Below are positions 41,694-50,305 of a stretch of 64,000 nucleotides of DNA, piece after piece. Source of the DNA: Thermanaerothrix daxensis (GTDB taxonomy: Bacteria; Chloroflexota; Anaerolineae; Anaerolineales; Anaerolineaceae); assembly GCF_001306145.1 (NCBI RefSeq), contig NZ_LGKO01000002.1:62001-126000 (forward strand), in the 5' to 3' direction. Positions within the stretch are counted from its first letter, which is position 1. Every line of letters starts with the position of its first letter. The position numbers were made by a program, and so were the translations under genes. Below the pieces are notes generated by a model. That model was not told where the DNA came from and did no database searches. It saw only the letters and a list, made by a program, of their open reading frames with translations.

Positions 41694-42344
41694 ATGAAAG
41701 AAAAAGCGTTGGCTCCCTGGTTTTCTCTGCTCCTGGTTGTGCTGTTGGTCGGGTTGGGCATTGGCCTGGGCATTTATTCCGGACGCCGGGCAGCGGCTGC
41801 TTCTCAGGAATCCCCTTCCTGGCAGCAGCGCATGCTGGCGCAATTCACGCAGACGCTGGCGGTGGTGCAAGATGCGGAACAGCGCGCCTTCCTGGAAGCA
41901 AAAATTGCGCCGTTGCAGACGCAGGAGGCTGCGCGGCAGCAGGCCCTGGCGCAGCCTGCACCGACCAAGCCCGCCAACCCTGAGGCAATGCGCCCGCCGG
42001 AACCGCTGGCCGTACAGCAGGCATCCCGCGAGCCGGGTATTCAGGAGGGGGTGGCCGCGCCGGTGAGTCCGGATGACTTTACCACCCTCAACGCCTGGCA
42101 GGGTGAAGTGGATGGGCAGTGGGTGCGTGTTTTTGCCGGTGTGCGCACCTACCAGCCGGAACAGGGGGCGCTGATTATGCTGCCCGAAAATGCAGCCGTT
42201 GAGACGTGGGTGGATGGGCCTTCCGGCGCAGGAGCGCTGCGCATTGTGGCAAAGGTGGATGAAACATTGCTCGTTGAAGCCGCCGATGGCAGTCGCCTGA
42301 CTTTTGACCTGCGCACGCACGCCCTGACCCCAGTGAGTCCCTGA
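41694..42344 (+). CDS. Membrane-anchored protein of unknown function
   Basis: 216 residues. N-terminal anchor WFSLLLVVLLVGLGIGLGIYSG, a helical region with WQQRMLAQFTQTLAVVQDAEQRAFLEAKIAPLQTQEAARQQALAQ, an Ala/Pro-rich linker, and a C-terminal beta-rich domain (WQGEVDGQWVRVFAGVRTYQPEQGALIMLP). I do not recognise it. The C-terminal part may bind a ligand outside the membrane. Preceded by TATAAT with weak -35. Convergent with the methyltransferase gene. Confidence 0.6.
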   Translation: MKEKALAPWFSLLLVVLLVGLGIGLGIYSGRRAAAASQESPSWQQRMLAQFTQTLAVVQDAEQRAFLEAKIAPLQTQEAARQQALAQPAPTKPANPEAMRPPEPLAVQQASREPGIQEGVAAPVSPDDFTTLNAWQGEVDGQWVRVFAGVRTYQPEQGALIMLPENAAVETWVDGPSGAGALRIVAKVDETLLVEAADGSRLTFDLRTHALTPVSP

Positions 42345-42350
42345 GGGAGA

Positions 42351-43106
42351 TTAATCGGGCCGCCAGATTTGATAAAGCCCCAAACGCCCGCCCTCACCAT
42401 CCGACTCGAAGGTCTCTTCCACTTCGAAGCCACTGGCTTGTGCCAGGTGGTGTAATTCTTCGTGGGAGAAGGCGTGCACGTAGCGCAATCCGACTTGCTC
42501 ACGCTGGCCGGGCAGGGCATGACGCCAATCCAGCAGGGTGTCGCCGGGTTCTAAGTCGGCAGTATCTATGCCAACCCGCGCCCAGGGTTGGCGGCGGGCG
42601 AGGAGACGGGGGCTGTTTTGGAACTGCCATACCGAGAGCACCAGATGCCCCCCTGGATTCAGCCGCGTGCGTACCTGGGCCAGCAAACGCTGGCGATGAA
42701 CCTGGCCGGGGAGATGATGCAAGACGGCGAACATCAAAACCTTATCAAAACGTCGGTCTTCCAGGGCCTCAACCCAGGCCGGATGGCCCAGATCGGCCTG
42801 GCGGAATGCGAAGCGAGCCGCGAGATCGGGCTTGAGATGGGCGGCCCAGGCCTGGGCCTCGGCCAGCAATGCCTGGCTGAAATCTAAGCCCAGATAGGTG
42901 CCCCCGAAGTTGTGCTGTGCCAGCCAGCGCGCGATGCCGCCATGAGCACAGCCCAAATCGAGCCAGTGCCCCTCGAGGGGCCACCGAGAAAGCACACGCA
43001 GAATGCCCGGTTGGAGGCGCTGACGGGTGCTGGCAAAGGCCAGCCCAAAGGTTTGATAAAATTGGGCATTAAGCGCGAGTAATTTGCTCACAATCTCGGC
43101 TTTCAC
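42351..43106 (-). CDS. Class I SAM-dependent methyltransferase (Trm9-like)
   Basis: 251 residues from GTG 43106, which lies 7 nt after TATAAT on the minus strand, so leaderless. AdoMet motif I HWLDLGCAHGGIARWLAQ; acidic motif YLGLDFSQALLAEA; VLMFAVLHHLPG; and LNPGGHLVLSVWQF. The overall pattern resembles Trm9/AlkB-associated tRNA wobble-uridine methyltransferases, and Elp3 (wobble uridine modification) is divergently encoded next to it. That pairing supports but does not prove a tRNA role. The longer upstream extension is unlikely to be translated. Confidence 0.78.
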   Translation of the reverse strand: MKAEIVSKLLALNAQFYQTFGLAFASTRQRLQPGILRVLSRWPLEGHWLDLGCAHGGIARWLAQHNFGGTYLGLDFSQALLAEAQAWAAHLKPDLAARFAFRQADLGHPAWVEALEDRRFDKVLMFAVLHHLPGQVHRQRLLAQVRTRLNPGGHLVLSVWQFQNSPRLLARRQPWARVGIDTADLEPGDTLLDWRHALPGQREQVGLRYVHAFSHEELHHLAQASGFEVEETFESDGEGGRLGLYQIWRPD

Positions 43107-43168
43107 GTTTGAGATTATACTTGGATTGGCAGAGTACTTAGCGGTGGAATGAATGGGGTAGTGGCAAG

Positions 43169-44797
43169 ATGATTGAGGAACGTTTTGAAATGATCGGTGA
43201 GAAAATTCGACGCTGGGAACATCACTACGCTCTGACACCAGAGCGTCTGGCATTGGCGCAGAAGATCATCGCGGCGGTGCAAAGTGGCGAGGAGGTGGCG
43301 CAGGCCATTCGTCGTCATCCGCTGCCGGAGGGTGGGCATCTGGCGAAATCGGTTCTGGTGGCAGCATACCGCTATCTGGTACAGCAAGGTAGTCTCGCGG
43401 ATGATCCCGACCTGCTGGCTCGCCTGCGCATGAAGCCGGTGCGCACCCTATCGGGGGTGACCACGGTGACGGTGCTGACCAAGCCCTACCCATGCCCTGG
43501 CAAGTGCATCTTTTGCCCGACGGATGTGCGGATGCCCAAAAGTTATCTCCCTGATGAGCCGGGGGCTCAGCGAGCCCTGCAGAACGAATTCGATCCTTAC
43601 CGTCAGGTACGTTCACGTTTGCTTTCCTACGAGGCCAACGGTCACCCGACGGATAAGATTGAACTGCTCATTCTGGGTGGCACCTGGAGTGCCTATCGTC
43701 GGGATTATCAAGAGTGGTTTATCAAGCGCTGCCTGGACGCGATGAACGAGGTGGAGTCGGCGGATCTGGCCGAAGCCCAGCGGCGCAACGAGACCGCACC
43801 GCATCGGAACGTGGGCCTGGTGATTGAGACGCGCCCGGATGAAATCACCCCGGATGAGTTGCGCTGGTTACGTTACCTGGGCGTGACCAAGGTGCAAATG
43901 GGGGTGCAGTCGTTGGATGACCGCATTCTGGCGCTTAACCAGCGGGGGCACACGGTGGCCGAGACCCTGCGCGCAGCGGCGCTCTTACGCGCAGCCGGGT
44001 TCAAAATCGTGATGCACTGGATGCCCAATCTGCTGGGCGCCACACCCGAATCCGACCGTGCCGATTTTGCCCGCCTGTGGACGGATTTCTGTCCAGACGA
44101 GATCAAGATTTACCCCACGCAGTTACTGGCGAACACCGAGCTTTACGCTTACTGGCAACGTGGGGAGTATGAACCCTACACGACCCAAACCCTGATTGAT
44201 TTGATCGCCGACATCAAGCCCACCATCCCGGAATACTGCCGGGTCAATCGGGTGGTTCGTGACATTCCCTCAACCTACGTGGTGGCGGGCAATCGGCGCA
44301 CCAGCCTGCGCCAGGATGTGCTGGCCGAACTGGCGCGGCGCGGACAGCAGTGTCGCTGCATTCGTTGTCGTGAAGTGCGCGACCGCCCGGTGGCTCCGGA
44401 GCATCTGACTTTCAAAGATATGACGTACCGCGCCGCCTATGCTGAGGAGCACTTCCTGCATTTTGTGACGCCCGATGATCGCATTACCGGTTACTTGCGC
44501 CTTTCACTGCCCCTGCCGGAGGCCCCACGGCTCCCGTTTGCCGAACTTGAAGGCGCCGCCCTGATTCGGGAAGTGCATGTGTATGGCCAATCGCTGCCGG
44601 TTGGCGCAGAGCAGCGCGGTGCGGCTCAGCACATTGGCCTGGGAACGCGTTTGCTGCGGGCGGCCGAGGCGGTGGCGCGCGAGCGGGGATTCCGTCGCCT
44701 GGCCGTCATTGCGGCGATTGGGACGCGCCAGTATTACGAGCAGCGTGGCTTTGACCGTGGCGAGTACTACATGGTGCGATCCCTTGCTCAGGGATAG
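43169..44797 (+). CDS. Elp3-type radical SAM / acetyltransferase for tRNA wobble uridine
   Basis: 542 residues. Residues about 90-350 are a radical SAM domain with CPGKCIFCP binding the cluster. The C-terminal GNAT domain contains LIREVHVYGQSLPVG, AQHIGLGTRLLRAAEAVARERGFRRLAVIAAIGTRQYYEQRGF. Elp3 uses acetyl-CoA and SAM chemistry to form cm5U at U34 of tRNA. Bacterial Elp3 works without other Elongator subunits and is known from Chloroflexota. The possible Trm9-like gene is divergent. Confidence 0.92.
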   Translation: MIEERFEMIGEKIRRWEHHYALTPERLALAQKIIAAVQSGEEVAQAIRRHPLPEGGHLAKSVLVAAYRYLVQQGSLADDPDLLARLRMKPVRTLSGVTTVTVLTKPYPCPGKCIFCPTDVRMPKSYLPDEPGAQRALQNEFDPYRQVRSRLLSYEANGHPTDKIELLILGGTWSAYRRDYQEWFIKRCLDAMNEVESADLAEAQRRNETAPHRNVGLVIETRPDEITPDELRWLRYLGVTKVQMGVQSLDDRILALNQRGHTVAETLRAAALLRAAGFKIVMHWMPNLLGATPESDRADFARLWTDFCPDEIKIYPTQLLANTELYAYWQRGEYEPYTTQTLIDLIADIKPTIPEYCRVNRVVRDIPSTYVVAGNRRTSLRQDVLAELARRGQQCRCIRCREVRDRPVAPEHLTFKDMTYRAAYAEEHFLHFVTPDDRITGYLRLSLPLPEAPRLPFAELEGAALIREVHVYGQSLPVGAEQRGAAQHIGLGTRLLRAAEAVARERGFRRLAVIAAIGTRQYYEQRGFDRGEYYMVRSLAQG

Positions 44798-45915
44798 ATC
44801 AGGCGGCGCACCGGGCGGGGAAAGCCCCAACTGTGCAAGCGCACTTCACGTGGGTCCTTAGGCCAGATGCCCGGGATCTTGTGGCCACATTGAGGGCAGG
44901 TGCCTTCGGCGGTGAGACGATAATCCAGGATGACGTAGCCGCGCCGTTCGATCAACAGTGCCTGGCAATGAGGGCAGTAGGTGTTTTCCAGGCTGCCAAC
45001 ACGGCCTGGCAAGTTACCTGCATAAACGAAATGCAGGCCTGCCTCCTGCCCGATTTCGGCGGCACGCAGCAGGGTGCGCGCGGGGGTGGGGGGTGGATCG
45101 GTCATCTTGTAGTCGGGATGAAAAGCGGTTACGTGCCAGGGGATGTCGGGCGAGACCGAAACCAGAAAACGCGCTGCTTCCCATAGTTCCTCCGGGCTAT
45201 CGTTGAAGCCGGGGATGACCAGCGTGACCACCTCCACCCAGAGTCCCAGCTCATAGGCATTTTTGATGGTATCCAGCACGTGCTGCAGCACGCCGCCCAA
45301 CTGACGGTACTGTTTGTCCTGCATGGTTTTGAGATCCACCTTGTAAGCATCCAGATAGGGGCGCAGGTACTGCAACACTTCGGGCGTGGCGTTCCCGTTC
45401 GAAACGTAGGCACACAGCAGACCGGCTGCGCGCGCTTGCTTGAAGATGGCCACTGCCCATTCGGAGGTGATCAGGGGCTCATTATAGGAGGAAACGATGG
45501 CCGCAGCACCGGAACGGCGCGCGAACTGTACCATTTCCTCCGGGGTGACTTCCAGCAGGGATTCCACGGGGATACCAGCAGCGGGGTCGCGCAGGGTTTG
45601 TGAGGTGAGCCAGTTCTGGCAAAAACTGCAGTGAAAATCACAACCCAACATGCCGAAGGTGAGCGCATCGCTGCCGGGCAACACGTGAGCAAAGGGTTTC
45701 TTTTCAATGGGGTCTACCTGTAAGGCCGCCACGTACCCCCAGGGCACGTAAAGCACCCCATCCCGATTGAAGCGTACCTGACAAATCCCGCGCCGCCCGG
45801 GTTTGATCCGACAGCGGTGGGCACAGGCGTAGCACTGAACCGTATTATCCTCCAGGCGGGTGTAAAGCTCGCCGGGGTGCGTCATGGCATCTAAACGGTC
45901 AGCCAGAGTGACCAT
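44788..45915 (-). CDS. amrS: AmmeMemoRadiSam system radical SAM enzyme
   Basis: 375 residues. Radical SAM motif CDFHCSFCQNW, preceded by CYACAHRCRIKPGRRGICQVR, a four-Cys region typical of AmrS/PflA-like. The C-terminal zinc-like pairs CPHC and CPQCGHK are present. AmrS usually occurs with AMMECR1 and Memo proteins; neither is in this window. Substrate unknown. AAAGGAGGCTGAA precedes ATG 45915, with TATAAT at plus 45940-45945. Overlaps elp3 by 10 bp at the 3' end. Confidence 0.9.
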   Translation of the reverse strand: MVTLADRLDAMTHPGELYTRLEDNTVQCYACAHRCRIKPGRRGICQVRFNRDGVLYVPWGYVAALQVDPIEKKPFAHVLPGSDALTFGMLGCDFHCSFCQNWLTSQTLRDPAAGIPVESLLEVTPEEMVQFARRSGAAAIVSSYNEPLITSEWAVAIFKQARAAGLLCAYVSNGNATPEVLQYLRPYLDAYKVDLKTMQDKQYRQLGGVLQHVLDTIKNAYELGLWVEVVTLVIPGFNDSPEELWEAARFLVSVSPDIPWHVTAFHPDYKMTDPPPTPARTLLRAAEIGQEAGLHFVYAGNLPGRVGSLENTYCPHCQALLIERRGYVILDYRLTAEGTCPQCGHKIPGIWPKDPREVRLHSWGFPRPVRRLIYP

Positions 45916-45939
45916 TTCAGCCTCCTTTCCTCTGAATTT

Positions 45940-45945
45940 ATTATA
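45940..45945 (-). promoter_or_regulatory. -10 hexamer upstream of amrS
   Basis: Perfect TATAAT on the minus strand, 25 bp before the start, with no clear -35. It lies in the 57-bp gap after cobU, so amrS can be transcribed alone. Confidence 0.45.
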
Positions 45946-45972
45946 CTGCCGGGGTCAAGGGGGTGGATGCGG

Positions 45973-46521
45973 TCAGCCTTTGAGGCGCATGGGCAGGCCG
46001 GCGACCATGAAAATGACCTCATCGGCAACCCCGGCCAGGCGTTGATTGACGCTCCCCAGCAGGTCGCGGTAAAGCCGCCCCAGAGGGTAAGGTGGGACCA
46101 GCCCCATCCCCACTTCATTAGAAACAAAGATCCAGGCGGCACGGCTTTGCTGAATACACTCCAGGAGACGCTCGGTTTCGGCCATCACCAGCGCAGTAGC
46201 CGCCGAAGGATCCGGGGGATTGGGCAGGCTAAGGAGGAGATTGCTGACCCACAGGGTGAGGCAATCCACGAGGATAAGGGCAGGTTCGGGCTGCCAGGCC
46301 GAAATAGCCGCAGCCAGGCGGCGAGGTTCTTCTAGCGTGTACCAGTGAGAGGGCCGGGCAGCGCGGTGAGCGGTAATGCGGGCTGCCATTTCTTCATCGC
46401 CAGCCTCCGCCGTGGCAACGAAAAGCACAGGAGAGGTGGCCGAGGCTTCGGCCAGGTTCTGCGCATAGCGGCTTTTCCCACTGCGCGCTCCGCCCAGGAT
46501 AAGAGTTATTCGGGTGGCCAT
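45973..46521 (-). CDS. cobU: Adenosylcobinamide kinase / guanylyltransferase
   Basis: Late cobalamin synthesis: phosphorylates adenosylcobinamide and forms GDP-cobinamide. 182 residues. P-loop [46 protein letters not shown] with the conserved His region, [15 protein letters not shown], and [31 protein letters not shown]. Complete. Follows cobS on the same strand. No cobalamin riboswitch is visible upstream of either gene. No ribosome site is evident before its ATG. Confidence 0.94.
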   Translation of the reverse strand: MATRITLILGGARSGKSRYAQNLAEASATSPVLFVATAEAGDEEMAARITAHRAARPSHWYTLEEPRRLAAAISAWQPEPALILVDCLTLWVSNLLLSLPNPPDPSAATALVMAETERLLECIQQSRAAWIFVSNEVGMGLVPPYPLGRLYRDLLGSVNQRLAGVADEVIFMVAGLPMRLKG

Positions 46522-46597
46522 AGGACATTCATCGGTTTATTTCGGTTTTTCCCAACACGGGGTAATCCCAGAGTCATCGGTTGGGGGCTCTTTACAA

Positions 46598-47341
46598 TCA
46601 TGGAATTGAGAAGGCTAACAACGTCAGCACCTCGCTGACCTCAATGGCGGCCCCCAGTACATCGCCGGTCACGCCGCCGAGGTAGCGTCGCGCCAGGCTT
46701 CCCAATGTAGTCGTGGCCAGAGCGGCTAAAAGCAGCGCCACCCCACTGCGCCAGCCCCCCAGGGGAAGCAGGATCAGAGGCAGCAGACTGCTTACCCCCA
46801 AAATGCGCGGGGTGACCGCACGGGCAAAGGCGGCGCCTAGTCCCTCAGGGCGGGCGGCGGGTAGCAGACCCAGCCACAAGACCAACCAGCGTCCCAATAC
46901 CGGCGCCAGCAGCAGGCCAATGGGATGCAAACTCAGGGTAGATAGCAGAGTTGCCACCTTGAGTAACAAGTGTAGCACAAGCCCGGTGACGCCGAAGGCG
47001 CCCAGATGAGGATCTTTGAGCACCTGGTGACGCTTCTCGGGGGGCAAGGGTGGAAAGAGGGCATCCCAGCAATCCGCCAGGGCATCCAGATGCAGGAAGC
47101 CGCTCAATCCAGCCCAGGCAAAGACCCCCAGCACTGCCGCAATCAGGGGTGAGATGACCAATTGGGCAGCCTGGACCAGGCCGAAGAGGATGGCGCCCAT
47201 GCCCAATCCCACCAAGGGGAACCAGGGCAAGGCACGGGCAAAATCAGTTCCAGCGTGGCTAGGGGAGGGCAGGGGCAGACGAGTGAGAAAAGCCAGTGCC
47301 TGCCGAAGGTCGTTCCAGAAAGAAGGTGAAGGGGAAGACAT
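46598..47341 (-). CDS. cobS: Cobalamin 5'-phosphate synthase
   Basis: Joins GDP-cobinamide to alpha-ribazole in the membrane. 247 residues. FLTRLPLP near the N terminus, WFPLVGLGMGAILFG, and the LSGFLHLDALADCWDALF acidic motif (normally HxDGLxDxxD); here the Gly of DGL is Ala, a common variant. Multiple helices. KRHQVLKDPHLGAFGVTGLVL also family-typical. Start ATG 47341; a TATAAT at plus 47379-47384 lies upstream. Divergent from the next gene. Confidence 0.92.
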   Translation of the reverse strand: MSSPSPSFWNDLRQALAFLTRLPLPSPSHAGTDFARALPWFPLVGLGMGAILFGLVQAAQLVISPLIAAVLGVFAWAGLSGFLHLDALADCWDALFPPLPPEKRHQVLKDPHLGAFGVTGLVLHLLLKVATLLSTLSLHPIGLLLAPVLGRWLVLWLGLLPAARPEGLGAAFARAVTPRILGVSSLLPLILLPLGGWRSGVALLLAALATTTLGSLARRYLGGVTGDVLGAAIEVSEVLTLLAFSIP

Positions 47342-47398
47342 TGAAAATGCTCCGGAAACGAGGGCACGAGGCGGTAAAATTATACCCGGAGGTTGGTT

Positions 47399-48049
47399 TT
47401 GACGTTGGCATCTCTGCCTCTTGACCCTTTGGCTTTTCGCCAACGGCGCTACCTTTTCGGTGCCTTAGTTACCTTGGGGATCATTGCCCTGGTGGCCGTA
47501 TTGGGGCCCAGCGAACGTGTGCTGGGGGCAGCTTTGCGCCTGGTGCTTTTGCACGGCGCCTGGGTGTGGGTGGGAAAAGTGGCCTTTGCCCTGGCCGGGC
47601 TGGTGGGGCTGGGTTTCTGGCTGATGCGGCGACCGGCCTGGGCCGCGCTTTCTCAAGCGCTGGCGTGGACGGGTTTTTTGTTCTGGTCCACCTATCTTCC
47701 CATGTCCTTGTATCTACAGGTTCGTATCTGGGGAGGGGTGTTCTGGGATGAACCACGCTGGCGGGTGCCGCTGATGCTGTGGGGGGTGAGCCTTTTGCTT
47801 CAGGTGGCGATGCTGGTGATGCGCGAGCCGGGCCTGGCGGCGGTTGTAAATGCGGGGTTTGCGGGGTTGTTGTGGTGGCAATTGGGGATGACCGGGACGG
47901 TGTTGCACCCGCAGTCTCCTGTCTTTGGCGGAGACGCGCTCCGCATTCAGATCCACTTTGTTGTGCTGCTGGGACTGTGTGGTGGGCTAATGGTGCAGAT
48001 AGCGCTCTTGCTGTGGCCCTATGCCCGTCGCCTCTTTTATCCTGCATAG
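47399..48049 (+). CDS. Six-helix membrane protein, weakly CcmC-like
   Basis: 216 residues from TTG 47399, 6 nt after GGAGG. Hydrophobic segments include LFGALVTLGIIALVAVLG, VWVGKVAFALAGLVGLGFWLM and MVQIALLLWPYA. The HGAWVWVGK stretch and IWGGVFWDEPRW recall CcmC/CcsA cytochrome c assembly proteins (haem-binding Trp region), but the WWxWD signature is not complete. I cannot assign function. Followed after 14 bp by an MFS gene. Confidence 0.55.
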   Translation: MTLASLPLDPLAFRQRRYLFGALVTLGIIALVAVLGPSERVLGAALRLVLLHGAWVWVGKVAFALAGLVGLGFWLMRRPAWAALSQALAWTGFLFWSTYLPMSLYLQVRIWGGVFWDEPRWRVPLMLWGVSLLLQVAMLVMREPGLAAVVNAGFAGLLWWQLGMTGTVLHPQSPVFGGDALRIQIHFVVLLGLCGGLMVQIALLLWPYARRLFYPA

Positions 48050-48063
48050 AATAGGATCAAACC

Positions 48064-49266
48064 ATGAAACGATCATCGCTTTCCTTAGGGGTCCAGGTTG
48101 GGCTTTTCACGCTGATTCGAGTGCTGATCAATACCAGTTATCGCATGGTATATCCGTTTTTTTCGTTCTTCCAGGGTGGGTTAGGGGTTTCCGTGGCCGC
48201 TTTCTCGTGGGTGCTGACCTTGCGTTCGTTCAGTGGGGTGGTGGGGCCGCTACTGGCCCCCCTGACCGATCGTTATGGCCGACGGCCGGCCATGCTGGCA
48301 GGCATGGGGTTATTCGTCCTGGGGAGCGGCATGGTGGCGCTTTTCCCCCGCTATTTGAGTTTTTTAATCGGCTTATTTCTAATGGCGAGCGCCTACCAGA
48401 TTTTTCTACCGGCCATGCAGGCCTTTCTAGGAGATCGGGTGCCGTATGCGGGTCGCGGACGAGTGATGGGGCTCACCGAGTTGGGCTGGTCGTTGAGTTT
48501 CATTCTGGGCATCCCGGCTGTGGGCTGGCTGGTGGAGCGGGTACGGCTGTGGTGGGTGCCGTTTGGGTTTTTTGCGCTGGGGGGCATACTCTTGTTGGGA
48601 GCGCTTTTGTGGGTTGTGCCGCGCGATCCACCCGGAGAACGGCACTCAGCGGCCATGTCGCGGTTGCAGATTCGGGGTCTGCTGCGCGCGCCACATGTGT
48701 TGACTGGGCTGGCGATGGGGCTGGCGCTGACCAGTGCAAATGAGATGGTCAACCTGGTATTTGGGCTGTGGTTGGAATCGCGCTTTGCGCTTCAACTGGC
48801 GGCGCTGGGGGCGGCTTCGATGGTCATCGGGGCTTCAGAATTACTGGGAGAGGGCATCTCTGCCCTGTGGGTGGATCGGTTGGGCAAGCAGCGTGCCGTG
48901 GCAGTGGGCGTGGTACTGAATAGCCTTGCCGCGGTAGCGCTTTTTCTGCTGGGCAGGACGGTGGCCGGAGCATTGATCGGGTTGTTCTTTTTCTACCTGA
49001 CTTTTGAGTTTGCGCTGGTCAGTTTTTTGCCGCTGATGTCGGGCACGTTCCCCGCGATGCGGGCAACTGTGATGGCAGGGACGATTGCTGCTTTCTCGCT
49101 TGGGCGAGCGGTGGGGGCGCTTTTAGGCCCACTGACCTATCAGGTGGGTTTTGGCTTAAACTTGGGAGTGGCGATCCTGTTCAATACATTGGCTTTGCTG
49201 GGACTCAGGCAGGTCCATGTGGCAGAACCTTCCCACGCGCTAGATGGGTTGGGAGGAGAAGATTAG
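48064..49266 (+). CDS. Major facilitator superfamily transporter
   Basis: 400 residues, about twelve helices. The cytoplasmic loop 2-3 motif reads GPLLAPLTDRYGRRPAMLAGMGLFVLG, the classic MFS GxxxDRxGRR. A second half-like motif is LLGEGISALWVDRLGKQRAVAVG. LGDRVPYAGRGRVMGLTELGWS also fits drug or sugar efflux families. Substrate unknown. Short gap (14 bp) from the preceding membrane gene. Confidence 0.9.
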   Translation: MKRSSLSLGVQVGLFTLIRVLINTSYRMVYPFFSFFQGGLGVSVAAFSWVLTLRSFSGVVGPLLAPLTDRYGRRPAMLAGMGLFVLGSGMVALFPRYLSFLIGLFLMASAYQIFLPAMQAFLGDRVPYAGRGRVMGLTELGWSLSFILGIPAVGWLVERVRLWWVPFGFFALGGILLLGALLWVVPRDPPGERHSAAMSRLQIRGLLRAPHVLTGLAMGLALTSANEMVNLVFGLWLESRFALQLAALGAASMVIGASELLGEGISALWVDRLGKQRAVAVGVVLNSLAAVALFLLGRTVAGALIGLFFFYLTFEFALVSFLPLMSGTFPAMRATVMAGTIAAFSLGRAVGALLGPLTYQVGFGLNLGVAILFNTLALLGLRQVHVAEPSHALDGLGGED

Positions 49267-49334
49267 TGCACGGTTAGTGGCAGCCGGATAAGAGATGCTT
49301 TATTGGTATAATCATAGCGAACGTTGGAGGACGC

Positions 49335-49982
49335 ATGGAGATTACCTGGTACGGTCATTCTTGCTTTCGAATTGTGGAGCGCAACCTGGCTACGCTGGTT
49401 ACCGATCCTTACGACCATCGTGCCGTGGGGTATGCGCCGCTTAAGCTCAAAGCCGATATTGTGACGGTGAGTCATGCCGCGCCTGGGCATAATTACCTGG
49501 CGGCGGTTAAAGGCGAGCCCTACGTGATCACGGGGCCGGGGGAGTATGAAATTGGTGGGGTGTTCATTACCGGGCTGCAGACGAACGGCACGAAGAAATC
49601 CCTGGACGAACCTCGCAACACGTTATATCTGATTGAGTATAATGGAATTAACATTCTCCACCTCGGCAATCTTAACCGCGTGCCTACCCAGGCGGAGGTG
49701 GAAGCGCTGGGGCCCGTCCACATTGCGCTAGTGCCCGTCGGTGGGGGAAGCACGCTTAACGCCGCCAAGGCAGCGGAGGTGGTCAGCCTGCTGGAACCGA
49801 ATATTGTGATCCCGATGCACTATGCCACGCCGGAAAGCAACGTAAAACTGGATGGATTGAATAAATTCCTCAAAGCCATGGGATTGAATGAAGTTAATGC
49901 GCAACCGACGCTGAAGATCAACAACGTGAATGCTCTGCCTGAAGAAACGCAGGTGATTGTTCTGGAGTATCAGCATCATTAG
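49335..49982 (+). CDS. MBL-fold protein (UlaG-like) with degenerate metal site
   Basis: 215 residues of the COG2220 beta-lactamase fold group: MEITWYGHSCFRI, PGEYEIGGVFITGLQT, NTLYLIEYNGINILHLGNL, ALVPVGGG and IVIPMHY. The usual SHxHxDH is here VSHAAPGHNY, losing the second His and the Asp. HxGD reads HLGN, losing another ligand. Metallo-hydrolase activity is therefore doubtful. GGAGG precedes the ATG and TATAAT lies at 49307-49312. Followed by a 100-aa gene. Confidence 0.85.
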   Translation: MEITWYGHSCFRIVERNLATLVTDPYDHRAVGYAPLKLKADIVTVSHAAPGHNYLAAVKGEPYVITGPGEYEIGGVFITGLQTNGTKKSLDEPRNTLYLIEYNGINILHLGNLNRVPTQAEVEALGPVHIALVPVGGGSTLNAAKAAEVVSLLEPNIVIPMHYATPESNVKLDGLNKFLKAMGLNEVNAQPTLKINNVNALPEETQVIVLEYQHH

Positions 49983-49993
49983 AGGAGTTAGCC

Positions 49994-50296
49994 TTGGCCG
50001 TCAAGTTGTTGATGTCGTGGGATATCCGCCCTGATCGCGAACAGGAATATTTTGAATTCGTGGTGCGCGAGTTCATTCCTGGGGTGCAGCGCTTGGGGTT
50101 TGAACTTAGCGATGCCTGGGCAACTGTCTTTGGGGATCACCCTCAGATCCTGGTAGGAGCCGTGGCGTCCTCGGCCAGCAAGGCGCGCCAAATCTTGCAG
50201 TCGGATGAGTGGAAAGCCCTCAACAGTCAGTTGCAAGATTTTGTTAAGAACTACTCCTTCAAGATTGTAGAAGCCCGGGGTGGTTTTCAGTTTTAG
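49994..50296 (+). CDS. Small conserved-type protein, 100 aa
   Basis: TTG start at 49994 with GAGGAG 7 nt upstream. Predicted mixed alpha/beta: AVKLLMSWDIRPDREQEYFEFVVREFIPGVQRLGFELSDAWATVFGDHPQILVGAVASSASKARQILQSDEWKALNSQLQDFVKNYSFKIVEARGGFQF. It looks like a single dimeric ferredoxin-like (alpha-beta barrel) domain. No function is recognised. It is tightly linked to the MBL-fold gene (11 bp) and mutY (9 bp). Confidence 0.65.
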   Translation: MAVKLLMSWDIRPDREQEYFEFVVREFIPGVQRLGFELSDAWATVFGDHPQILVGAVASSASKARQILQSDEWKALNSQLQDFVKNYSFKIVEARGGFQF

Positions 50297-50305
50297 AGCG
50301 GGGGA

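Noticed and set aside
46522-47400. Cobalamin riboswitch at cobU/cobS
   Set aside because: Gaps are too short and no B12-box-like sequence is present.
48021-48743. 240-codon plus-strand frame overlapping the MFS gene
   Set aside because: Out-of-frame shadow of the MFS transporter, whose own frame has helices and the GxxxDRxGRR motif.
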